A stretch of 64,000 bases of DNA from Nocardia vaccinii NBRC 15922. Lineage in GTDB: Bacteria > Actinomycetota > Actinomycetes > Mycobacteriales > Mycobacteriaceae. Below the pieces are notes generated by a model. The model was not told the DNA's origin and did not search any database. It saw only the letters and a list, made by a program, of their open reading frames with translations. How positions within the stretch are numbered: the first letter of the stretch is position 1; each line of letters opens with the position of its first letter. This document shows, in pieces, positions 1 through 8,032 of the stretch. A program made the translations under genes and the position numbers. The DNA is taken from assembly GCF_001613305.1 (NCBI RefSeq), contig NZ_BDCC01000073.1, positions 1 through 64,000 on the forward strand. Reading direction: 5' to 3'.

Positions 1-2236
1 CAGGCGCGACGACAAAAGTGTAGAACACCGGATTACTGGTCCCACCAACCGAAGTCACGGTAACCGCAGCAGTACCCGTACGCGCAGGCACGACCGCAGT
101 AATCTCGGTATCGGACACCACCACGAACGACGGAGCCAGGGTTACACCGAACTGCACGGCGGTGGCACCGGTGAATCCGGTGCCGGTCAAAGTGACTGTG
201 TTACCACCGGTTTCGGGCCCCTCGCTGGGCACGATCGAAGTCAATGTCGGCGGGAGGGCATAGGTGTAGGGCACCGGAACGCTGGCGCCGCCCGCGGTGA
301 CGACGGTAATGCCCACCGCCCCGGCTCCGGCGGGAGCGACCGCGATGATCTCGGTATCGGACACCACCGTGAACGACACCGCCGCATTCGGACCGAAAAA
401 GACCGCGGTCGTACCCGTGAATCCCGTACCGGTGAGGATGACGGTGTTGCCACCGGTTTCGGGCCCCTGGTTCGGGCTGACAGTCCCCACAGCGGGCGTT
501 GGGACGAAGGTGTAGGTGACCGGGTTGCTGGTGCCGCCAACGGTCGTGACGGTCGTGTTGACCGAGCCCGTCCCCGCGGGCACGACCGCGGTGATCTCGG
601 TATCGGACACCACGGTGAACGACGTCGCCGGCGACGCGCCGAAGTGCACGGCGGTGGTACCGGTGAAATCGGTGCCGGTCAAAGTGACCGTGTTGGCACC
701 GGTTTCGGGCCCCTGATTCGGCGTGACAGCGTCCAGAACAGGCGCGGCGACAAAGGTGTAGAGCACCGCGTTGCTGGTGCCGCCGGGAGTGGTGACGGTG
801 ACCACGACCGTCACCGGAGAGCCGGCGGGGACGACGGCGGTGATCTGAGTGTCGGACACGACCGTGAAGGAGGTCGCCCGGGTGGTTCGGAAAGTCACCG
901 CGGTGGCCCCGGTGAAGCCGGTGCCGGTCAATGTGACGGTATTTCCGCCCGCCGCCGGGCCGGAATCCGGTGCGATGGTCGCGAGGGTTGGGGCAGGTAT
1001 GTATGTGTAGGTGACGCCATTGCTGGTGCCACCAGATGTGGTGACTGTGATACCGACCGTGCCCGTCCCCGCGGGCGCGACGACCGTGATCTGGGTATCG
1101 GACACGACAGTGAACGACACCGCCGGAGTTCCGTCGAAGTCGACTACCGTGGCGCCGGTCAGATGCGTGCCGGTCAGCGTAACGGTATTGCCACCGATCA
1201 CCGGACCTTGGTTCGGAACCACCGAAACGAGTGTCGGCACAGGCACATACGTGTAGCCGAGACCATTACTCGTGCCGCTGGGTGTGGTGACCGTGACATC
1301 GACGGTGCCGGTACCAGCCGGCGCCACCGCGGTGATCTGGGTATCGGACACCACCGTGAACGACGCCGCGGCAGCACCGAACCGCACCACGGTCGCCCCG
1401 CTGAATCCCGTTCCGGTCAACGTGACCGTATTGCCTCCCGCCGACGGGCCGGAGTTAGGAGACACCGAAACCAAGCTGGGAACCGGCGTCGGCGTGTAGG
1501 TGTAGATCACGCCGTTGCTGGCGCCATACGGAGTCGTAGCGGTGACCAGAACTGTGCCGGAACCAGCGGGAGCGACAACCGTGACAGCGGTATCGGAGAT
1601 AACCGTGATCGACGTGGCCGCGGTAGCACCGAAACGCACCGACGTAGTACCCGTCAAGTTCGTCCCGGTCAAGGTAACCGTATTCCCTCCCGCACCAGGA
1701 CCCGAATTCGGCGAGAGCGAGATCAACGTGGGAGCCGGCGTGGTGGTGTAGGTGTAGGACACCGCATTACTCGTGCCGCTCGGTGTGGTGACCGTGACGT
1801 CGACGGTGCCGGAACCAGCGGGCGCCACCGCGGTGACCTGGCTGTCGGAGACAACGGTGAACGATGTCGCCGGCGTGGCACCGAACCGCACCGCGGTCGC
1901 CCCGGACAGTCCTGATCCGCTGAGGGTGACCGTGGTCCCACCCGGCCCCTGGGCGGGACTGATCGTGGTCAGGGCCGGACCGGCGACCCCGTAGGTGTAG
2001 GGCAGCGCATTGCTCGTACCGTCCAGCAGGGCGGCGACCGTGACCTGCACTGTCCCGGTCCCGCCAGGGGCGATCGCGGTGATCCGGGTATCGGAATCGA
2101 TGGTGAACGTGGTCGCCGTCGCACCGAACCGGACGTTCAGCGGACCGACACCGCTGAATCCGCTGCCGGTGATCACTACGCTGTTCCCCCCGGACGTCGG
2201 GCCTGATATCGGCGAAACCGCAGTGATCGTGGGCAT
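1..2236 (-). CDS. Tandem IPT/TIG-repeat protein (N-terminal part, 3' end outside window)
   Basis: An open frame on the minus strand runs 745 codons off the window edge. It starts at an ATG eight bases after a GGAGG ribosome site and encodes nothing but back-to-back IPT/TIG immunoglobulin-like domains. At least nine repeats of about 80-84 residues are present, each with the pattern VSPNxGPxxGGNTVTLTGTGF, then VRFGA, then TSFTVVSDTQITAVAPAG, then GTSNAVxYTY. The DNA period is 240-252 bases and the frame is kept throughout. The first repeat starts at residue 2, so no signal peptide, membrane segment or catalytic domain is visible in this part. Such repeats usually act as rigid adhesive or glycan/protein-binding stalks; how this one would be exported is not evident. 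The divergent sequence between repeats argues for an old array. Function unknown beyond a structural or binding role. Confidence 0.88.
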   Translation of the reverse strand, partial: MPTITAVSPISGPTSGGNSVVITGSGFSGVGPLNVRFGATATTFTIDSDTRITAIAPGGTGTVQVTVAALLDGTSNALPYTYGVAGPALTTISPAQGPGGTTVTLSGSGLSGATAVRFGATPATSFTVVSDSQVTAVAPAGSGTVDVTVTTPSGTSNAVSYTYTTTPAPTLISLSPNSGPGAGGNTVTLTGTNLTGTTSVRFGATAATSITVISDTAVTVVAPAGSGTVLVTATTPYGASNGVIYTYTPTPVPSLVSVSPNSGPSAGGNTVTLTGTGFSGATVVRFGAAAASFTVVSDTQITAVAPAGTGTVDVTVTTPSGTSNGLGYTYVPVPTLVSVVPNQGPVIGGNTVTLTGTHLTGATVVDFDGTPAVSFTVVSDTQITVVAPAGTGTVGITVTTSGGTSNGVTYTYIPAPTLATIAPDSGPAAGGNTVTLTGTGFTGATAVTFRTTRATSFTVVSDTQITAVVPAGSPVTVVVTVTTPGGTSNAVLYTFVAAPVLDAVTPNQGPETGANTVTLTGTDFTGTTAVHFGASPATSFTVVSDTEITAVVPAGTGSVNTTVTTVGGTSNPVTYTFVPTPAVGTVSPNQGPETGGNTVILTGTGFTGTTAVFFGPNAAVSFTVVSDTEIIAVAPAGAGAVGITVVTAGGASVPVPYTYALPPTLTSIVPSEGPETGGNTVTLTGTGFTGATAVQFGVTLAPSFVVVSDTEITAVVPARTGTAAVTVTSVGGTSNPVFYTFVVAP

Positions 2237-2644
2237 CGGGGCCGCCTCCAACCTTGCTACCGGTAAAGAATCACGGTGCCGACTCGGCGCGTGTCTCTCC
2301 AGTAGTCCTCTGCGCGAGGCGTTGTCGCAAGGTATAGCCAGTTCGTTTCAGTCCGTTTCCCAAGATGGCTGTGCCGCAGCATGTTCGACGCCCCTGTGAC
2401 GCGTCCGGCTCGGACGCGGTGCAGCCGAACGCGGAGGCCGACCGGCGACCGCACCCATTGTCCGAACACGCGGTGGCGGAGGAATTACGGCATCCCCGCG
2501 CACCTGCGCGAGCCGCCGCGATGTGTCGGTATGCTACAAGTTTGCGAGCTGCGTGGCACGGCGGGCGATCTCCGGGCGCGCGCCCGTTTCGGAGCGAAGT
2601 AGGCCACTGGTTCGACAGCTCGATGCCACAGGAAAGGCCGCCGG
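2237..2644. other. Intergenic region between divergent TIG-repeat and MMPL genes
   Basis: No convincing coding sequence. It must hold the two divergent promoters, but I see no clear -35/-10 pair and no long dyad. The MMPL start is preceded by a purine-rich stretch (GGAAAGG). Confidence 0.5.
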
Positions 2645-4855
2645 ATGTCCAGCTATTTGTATCGCTCGGCGAAATGGTGCCTGCACCATCGCAGACTGGT
2701 GCTCGCTGTGTGGTTGCTGCTCGCGGTGGCCGCGATCGTCCTCGGCACGGTGAGCGGCGGGAAGACCAACGACAACTTCACGATTCCGGGCACCGAATCC
2801 GATCGTGTGGCAACACTTCTGACCCGGGAGATGCCCGCGGCGGCCGGTGGGCAGACACAGCTGGTACTGGCCACGCACGGCAACGCGAAGATCACCGACG
2901 CCGAAAACGTGGCCTCGATCGGCATGATGGTCACGAAACTGAGGGCGATTCCGGGCGTCGTCGCGGTCGGCGACCCCTTCCAGACCAGGATGATCTCACC
3001 GAGCGGACAGGCGGCCATCGCGACGGTGCAGTACGCGCAGGCCCCCGCGGACGTGCCGGACTCGACCTTCGGTGCCGTGCGCGCCGCGGTCGAACCCGCA
3101 CAGGACTCCGGTGTGCAGGTGGAGTATTCCGGCAGCGCCTATCCCGGATGGCTCATCTCGGTATCCGAGGTGCCCGAAATCGTCGGCATGATCATCGCGT
3201 TCGTGATCCTGCTGGTGACCTTCGGCGCCTTCGTGGCCGCGGGCCTGCCGATCCTCAACGCGATCGTCGGGATCGTGGTCACGTTGATGGGCGTCACCGC
3301 GCTGGCATCGGTCATCACCATCGCCTCGGCGTCGACCACCGTGGCGATCATGCTGGGGCTGTCGTGCGGCATCGACTACGCGCTGTTCATCCTCTCGCGC
3401 CACCGCAACAACCTGATGACGGATATGAGCGTCGAGGATTCTGTTCCGCTGGCGGTGGGCACCGCGGGCAGTTCGGTGGTGTTCGCCGGGATCACGGTCA
3501 TCGTCGCGCTGTGCGGGCTCGCGGTGGCGGGCATTCCGTTCCTCACGGTGATGGGGCTGGCGGCGGCGGCCGCGGTCCTGGTCGCCCTGCTGATCTCGCT
3601 CACCCTGCTGCCCGCGCTGCTGGGCTTCGCGGGGTGGACGGTGGCGAAATTCCTGCAGTCCCCACTGCGTCCGGGGCACCCCGAGGCGATCGCCCGCCAG
3701 GCCGTCGAACGGCCCGAACGCACCGCGGGCGCGGTCTGGGCGAGATTCGTTGTGCGGTGGCGGTTTCCCGTTCTCGTGCTCGGCATCGCACTGCTCGCCG
3801 TGATCGCGGCGCCGGCGACGCAGATGAATCTCGGCCTGCCCAGCGGATCGTCCAAACCGACCTCGGACACGCAGCGCCGGGCCTACGACATCGTCGCGGA
3901 GAATTTCGGACCGGGATACAACGGGCCGCTGCTGGTCGTCGTCGACAAGGTCACCGATCCCGCCCAGCTCACTCCGATCGCGCGGGCTCTGAGCAAGCTG
4001 CCCGATGTCGCGGCCGTCATTCCCGGACCCGCCGGCGGCGTCCTGCACACGATCCAGGTCATTCCGAACTCCGGCCCGAACGATCCGAGGACCGCCGATC
4101 TGGTGCACTCGATTCGAGACCAGCGCACCGCGATCGAGGGGTCCACCGGCACCAGGATTCTGGTGGGCGGGCCGACCGCATCCAATATCGACGTCTCGGC
4201 CAAGTTGTCCGCGGCGCTGCCGCTGTTCCTGGCCGTGGTGGTCGGGCTGGCGTTCATCCTGCTCACCTTCGCCTTCCGCACCATCTGGGTGCCGATCAAA
4301 TCGATCATCGGCTTCCTGCTCTCGGTGGGCGCGGCGTTCGGGGCCGAGGTGGCGTTGTTCCAATGGGGTTGGGGCCAGCGCATTTTCGGTATCGCGCCCA
4401 GCGAGGTCATCAGCTTCCTGCCGATCGTGATGCTCGGCATCATCTTCGGATTGTCCAGCGACTACGAGGTTTTCGTCGTCTCCCGGATCAAGGAGGATTT
4501 CACCAAGAACGGCGACGCGCGCCTGGCCGTCGAGCGCGGCACCGGCTACTCCGCGCGCGTCGTCACCGCCGCCGCGTTGATCATGTTCTCGATCTTCGTG
4601 GCGTTCGTGATCAACAAGGATCCGACCATCAAGGCGATCGGTTTCGGCTTCGCGGTGGGTGTGCTGCTGGACGCCTTCGTGGTCCGCCTGACCCTCGTCC
4701 CCGCGGTGATGGCGATCGCGCATCGCCAATTCTGGTATCACCCACAATGGTTCGCGAAATACGTCCCGGATCCGGATATCGAGGGCGAGCGGCTCGAGCA
4801 GCGACTGGCCGCCGCGTCCGAGCGTTCCGAGAAGCCGGACGCGGTCGCACCGTAA
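2645..4855 (+). CDS. MMPL/RND family membrane transporter
   Basis: A 736-residue RND-superfamily transporter of the MMPL type. A first membrane helix (residues about 17-35) is followed by a periplasmic-side domain, a block of helices (about 175-370) with the typical CGIDYALFILSR stretch, a second extracytoplasmic domain, and a second helix block (about 525-690) with the matching SSDYEVFVVSRIKEDF stretch. This duplicated layout is normal for MMPL proteins, which export lipids or drugs with proton motive force. The C-terminus is short, with no large cytoplasmic tail, so it resembles general YdfJ/MMPL-like exporters more than the long mycobacterial lipid-specific MmpL proteins. dhaK begins 10 bases after the stop, so the two are probably cotranscribed, though no functional link is obvious. 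Substrate unknown. Confidence 0.9.
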   Translation: MSSYLYRSAKWCLHHRRLVLAVWLLLAVAAIVLGTVSGGKTNDNFTIPGTESDRVATLLTREMPAAAGGQTQLVLATHGNAKITDAENVASIGMMVTKLRAIPGVVAVGDPFQTRMISPSGQAAIATVQYAQAPADVPDSTFGAVRAAVEPAQDSGVQVEYSGSAYPGWLISVSEVPEIVGMIIAFVILLVTFGAFVAAGLPILNAIVGIVVTLMGVTALASVITIASASTTVAIMLGLSCGIDYALFILSRHRNNLMTDMSVEDSVPLAVGTAGSSVVFAGITVIVALCGLAVAGIPFLTVMGLAAAAAVLVALLISLTLLPALLGFAGWTVAKFLQSPLRPGHPEAIARQAVERPERTAGAVWARFVVRWRFPVLVLGIALLAVIAAPATQMNLGLPSGSSKPTSDTQRRAYDIVAENFGPGYNGPLLVVVDKVTDPAQLTPIARALSKLPDVAAVIPGPAGGVLHTIQVIPNSGPNDPRTADLVHSIRDQRTAIEGSTGTRILVGGPTASNIDVSAKLSAALPLFLAVVVGLAFILLTFAFRTIWVPIKSIIGFLLSVGAAFGAEVALFQWGWGQRIFGIAPSEVISFLPIVMLGIIFGLSSDYEVFVVSRIKEDFTKNGDARLAVERGTGYSARVVTAAALIMFSIFVAFVINKDPTIKAIGFGFAVGVLLDAFVVRLTLVPAVMAIAHRQFWYHPQWFAKYVPDPDIEGERLEQRLAAASERSEKPDAVAP

Positions 4856-4865
4856 CCTCGGAACC

Positions 4866-5888
4866 ATGAGCTTTTTCGCCCATTCCCCCGACGATCTGGT
4901 CGACCGCGCGCTGGCCGGTTTCGCCCGCGCGCATGCCGGCCTGGTCTCGCATACCGCGGACCCGGGGTATCTGAGCGCCGTCGACCCCGCGCCGGACAGA
5001 GTGGTCGGCCTGGTCTCCGGCGGCGGTTCGGGACACGAGCCGATGCACGCCGGATTCGTCGGCCGCGGCATGCTCGACGCCGCATGTCCGGGAAGGATTT
5101 TCGCCTCACCGCATAATCGGCAGATCTACGAGGCGTCTCGCGCCGTCGCGAAATCCGATGGGGTGCTGCACATCGTGAAGAACTACACCGGGGACCGGAT
5201 CAACTTCGGCATCGCCGCCGAACGTCTACAGCACGATGGCATCCCGTGCGAACGCGTGCTGGTGGACGACGACGTGGCCACCGACTCCGAGGATATCGCG
5301 GTGGGGCGCCGCGGGACCGGCGCGACGGTGATCGTGGAGAAGCTGCTCGGCGCCGCCGCCGACGAGGGACGCTCGCTCGACGAACTGGCCACACTGGGCA
5401 AGCGGATCGTCGATGCGAGCCGCAGTATCGCGATCGCCTCGGCCGCGCAGACCGCGCCCGGCACCGGCCGACCGGCATTCGAACTACCAAGCGGCGCAGT
5501 CGAATACGGCGTCGGAATTCATGGCGAACGTTCGGAGCGAGTATATCCGGACGCCGAGATCGACGCACTGGTCACCGAGATGACCGGCGCACTGGTGTCC
5601 GCGCTGAACCTGGCGTCGGGGTCCACCGTGATCGCCCTGGTGAACGGTCTCGGCGCGACCACGCCGTTGGAGCTGTACGGCGTATTCGACCGTCTCGCAA
5701 CGGTTCTGGCGCGAGATGGCGTCGTACTCGAGCGCCAACTGGTCGGATCCCTGGTAACCGCGTTGGATATGGGAGGCTTCTCGTTGTCGTTGACCCGCAC
5801 CGATCACGAGCTGACCCGGCTGTGGGACGCACCGGCCCACACCGCCGCCTGGACCACGAACCCGCGACCCGGCGAGGACGTACGATGA
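4866..5888 (+). CDS. dhaK: Dihydroxyacetone kinase subunit DhaK
   Basis: A 340-residue substrate-binding subunit of the two-component dihydroxyacetone kinase. Family hallmarks are visible: the glycine-rich GLVSGGGSGHEPMH loop with the conserved His57, NYTGDRINF with Asp110, and His219 in GVGIHGE, equivalent to the histidine that forms a hemiaminal with dihydroxyacetone in E. coli DhaK. Length is typical of the stand-alone K subunit. It overlaps dhaL by ATGA, so the pair is translationally coupled. The substrate could instead be another short ketose such as erythrulose, since DhaK-like proteins have diversified in actinobacteria. Confidence 0.92.
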   Translation: MSFFAHSPDDLVDRALAGFARAHAGLVSHTADPGYLSAVDPAPDRVVGLVSGGGSGHEPMHAGFVGRGMLDAACPGRIFASPHNRQIYEASRAVAKSDGVLHIVKNYTGDRINFGIAAERLQHDGIPCERVLVDDDVATDSEDIAVGRRGTGATVIVEKLLGAAADEGRSLDELATLGKRIVDASRSIAIASAAQTAPGTGRPAFELPSGAVEYGVGIHGERSERVYPDAEIDALVTEMTGALVSALNLASGSTVIALVNGLGATTPLELYGVFDRLATVLARDGVVLERQLVGSLVTALDMGGFSLSLTRTDHELTRLWDAPAHTAAWTTNPRPGEDVR

Positions 5889-6496
5889 CCGCAGCCACCG
5901 CCCGCGATTGGATCCTCGGCTTCGCCGACCGGGTCACCGCCGCCGAACCCCAGCTGACCGCCTACGACCAAGCCGCCGGCGACGGCGACTTCGGCAACAA
6001 TATCTCCGGCGCGGTCGCGCTGGTTCGCACCGAACTCGCCGGCCTGTCCGAAAACGCCCCCGCGAGCGAGGTTCTGAGCACGACCGCGACCGTATTCCTG
6101 GACCGGGTCGGCGGCACCAGCGGCCCACTGTTCGGTCTGCTGTTCCAGGCCCTGAGCGGGGCCGTCGGCGACACCCTGACTTCCGCGGCCCTGGCCGAGG
6201 GCGCGAGCGAGGGGCTGGCCGCGATCCAGCGCGTCGGCGAGGCTCAGGTCGGGGACAAGACCCTGGTGGACGCGCTCTCCCCCGCCGTCGACGCCCTCGC
6301 ATCCCTGGCGCCGGACACCGGATTGGACAGGGCATTCGAGGCCGCTGCGACGGCAGCGGTCGGCGGCGCGCGCAGCACCAGGGGTATCCGCGCCCGGCGA
6401 GGCAGGGCCAGCTACGTCGGCGACCACGCCGTCGGCGTCCCCGACCCCGGCGCGGTCACCATCGGCCTGCTGTTCGGCGCGTCCGAGGTCGACTGA
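5885..6496 (+). CDS. dhaL: Dihydroxyacetone kinase subunit DhaL
   Basis: A 203-residue all-helical nucleotide-binding subunit. The ATG overlaps the dhaK stop. The aspartates that chelate the ADP/ATP magnesium ions are present (Asp28, Asp33, Asp35 in YDQAAGDGDFG), as are GGTSGPL and the C-terminal GRASYVGDHAVGVPDPGA loop. The usual GDGDHG motif reads GDGDFG, with Phe36 replacing the conserved histidine. The third PTS subunit DhaM is not found next to the pair. Either DhaM is elsewhere, or this pair uses ATP or another donor. The product would be dihydroxyacetone phosphate or a related ketose phosphate. Confidence 0.88.
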   Translation: MTAATARDWILGFADRVTAAEPQLTAYDQAAGDGDFGNNISGAVALVRTELAGLSENAPASEVLSTTATVFLDRVGGTSGPLFGLLFQALSGAVGDTLTSAALAEGASEGLAAIQRVGEAQVGDKTLVDALSPAVDALASLAPDTGLDRAFEAAATAAVGGARSTRGIRARRGRASYVGDHAVGVPDPGAVTIGLLFGASEVD

Positions 6497-6711
6497 GCTC
6501 GCCACCGCTTCGGCATTCGACACCAGTTCGCCTGTGGTGTAGTGGGATTCGACGCACCGGTGGGCTGCGCGCGGTCCGGCGCTGATCATCCGCGGGCTGG
6601 TTACGATGATCGCGCCGGGTACCGGGCGGGCCGCAATCGAGCAGGGGGCGACAGTTCGGTTCGGGGACGGCCCACACGATCAGTCGCCCAGCGCACGCCC
6701 CGAATCGCCGA

Positions 6712-7815
6712 TCACGCCGACGGGTCGCGCGGGCGCGGGCGGGGGCCGATCTGGTCCAGCAGGGCGTTGACCTCGTCCGGGAAACCATTGGTGACCGGTT
6801 TCGCGGTCTTGTGCGGAAACCGCCGCGTGACATGCTCTTCCGCCGCCGAACCGGACAGTACGTAGACCGGTTCCGCCTTGTTCTGCAGAGGGCGCACGAC
6901 CTCATCGAGATGTTCTCGTCGATTGTCCAGGAAGGCTCCGATGACGTCCTCGCCCGCCGGGCACACCGCCATACAGTAGCCGGCCTTGTAATTGGGCTTG
7001 AACGACAGGCTCTGCCACATCGAGAACGATTCGCCCGTGGTCACCCGCTCTCGATACTCGTCGCGGTCGGCGCTGTCGGCGATGGTCTCGGCCCAATCGG
7101 TGAAGCCGCCCATGAACTCCCGGTAGTTGTGGGTATAGCACGCCTGGAAGTCGAAGCCGCCCTCCTCGGCGATCGCGCCCACCGGGCAGGCGGATACGCA
7201 CAGTTTGCACTCTAGACACGGATTGAATTCCAACGCCGCGCTCGGCTCGTCGACCACCGCATCGGTGACCACGGTGCCGAGCAGGATGAAGTTGCCGAAC
7301 TTCGGGTGAATCACGTTGCGGTGAATGCCCATGACGCCCAGTCCGGCGGCCTCGGCCACCACCTTGTGCGCGATGACCCAGATACGTCCCGGGAACTGGT
7401 CGACCTCCATCGGATACCCCGGCGCGGGATACACCGCGCGGTATCCCGCATCCTGTAGCGCTCGGGTGATCCGGCGGGACACCTCGTTGGTCTCGTCGTC
7501 GGCGTGATTGAACTCGGCATTGGCCAGGCTGCGCATCGGGGTGCGCAGGTTGTCGCGGTTCATCCGCACGCAGAACGACACGAAAGTCTTTGCGGTGGGC
7601 AGAATCCCACGCGCATGCTCCAGTTCCGGAGCCACCCGCGGATCATCCACGGCAACGAATCCGGCATCGTCCGCACCGGCCTCCCGGCAGATCTCACGCA
7701 GCCGCGCGGCACTCAGCACGGCAGCGGGCCGCGCCCTCTCCCGCTCGGCCATCCGCCTGACGGTCGGATGCTCCGCCAACCGCCGCGGTCTCGTGGGTTC
7801 GGAATCCATCACCAT
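6712..7815 (-). CDS. 4Fe-4S protein of the epoxyqueuosine reductase/reductive dehalogenase-like family
   Basis: A 367-residue protein. I chose the ATG encoding MVMDSEP, six bases after GAGGAGG, over an upstream ATG 36 bases earlier. The N-terminal two thirds resemble the QueG-like fold (AGADDAGFVAVDD, then HRNVIHPKFGNFILLGTVVTD). A full cluster motif follows, CLECKLCVSACPVGAI, and later cysteines (ACYTHN, and CMAVCP) could complete a second 4Fe-4S cluster. True QueG acts on queuosine in tRNA with cobalamin; relatives of this type in actinobacteria are usually uncharacterised, so I name only the family. It diverges from an aldehyde dehydrogenase gene across a 217-base region with a strong nested dyad. 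Confidence 0.78.
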   Translation of the reverse strand: MVMDSEPTRPRRLAEHPTVRRMAERERARPAAVLSAARLREICREAGADDAGFVAVDDPRVAPELEHARGILPTAKTFVSFCVRMNRDNLRTPMRSLANAEFNHADDETNEVSRRITRALQDAGYRAVYPAPGYPMEVDQFPGRIWVIAHKVVAEAAGLGVMGIHRNVIHPKFGNFILLGTVVTDAVVDEPSAALEFNPCLECKLCVSACPVGAIAEEGGFDFQACYTHNYREFMGGFTDWAETIADSADRDEYRERVTTGESFSMWQSLSFKPNYKAGYCMAVCPAGEDVIGAFLDNRREHLDEVVRPLQNKAEPVYVLSGSAAEEHVTRRFPHKTAKPVTNGFPDEVNALLDQIGPRPRPRDPSA

Positions 7816-7933
7816 CAGGGTCCTCCTCGCCTGTTTCCCCGAGACCGTCACGGCCTCAACGAGATAGACGCCGCGGCGCGCGGAAACTCATCGCTCGCGA
7901 GTGGGTCGGATCGCCACTCTTGTTTATTGCAAT

Positions 7934-7977
7934 TGCGATTACCCATTGACGAGAGTGATATTCTCGTCGCAATCGCA
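7934..7977. promoter_or_regulatory. Nested dyad operator in divergent promoter
   Basis: Inner perfect inverted repeat GACGAGA / TCTCGTC (7948-7954 and 7962-7968, 7-base spacer) lies inside an outer inverted repeat TGCGATT / AATCGCA (7934-7940 and 7971-7977). It sits 56 bases before the aldehyde dehydrogenase GTG and about 120 bases before the 4Fe-4S gene. The TTGACG at its left side could be a -35 element. This looks like a repressor site; no regulator gene is adjacent. Confidence 0.6.
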
Positions 7978-8032
7978 TCCACGGAGAGCCGCTGGCACGC
8001 GTCGAAGCGGCTCGGCGAAAGGACAAGGGACA

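Noticed and set aside
644..1915. 423-residue open frame on the plus strand, Arg/Gly/His rich
   Set aside because: It is the antisense shadow of the TIG-repeat gene; composition is not protein-like and the minus strand gives a coherent repeated fold.
1..2236. Tandem DNA repeat that could be taken for a satellite or CRISPR-like array
   Set aside because: The period equals one TIG domain and the frame is kept; there are no short identical repeats with unique spacers.
2365..4869. 834-residue plus-strand frame overlapping the MMPL gene
   Set aside because: Out-of-frame reading of the MMPL gene; rich in Arg/Gly/Asp with no hydrophobic helices.
2996..5071. 691-residue minus-strand frame
   Set aside because: Antisense of the MMPL gene; no domain, strongly biased composition.
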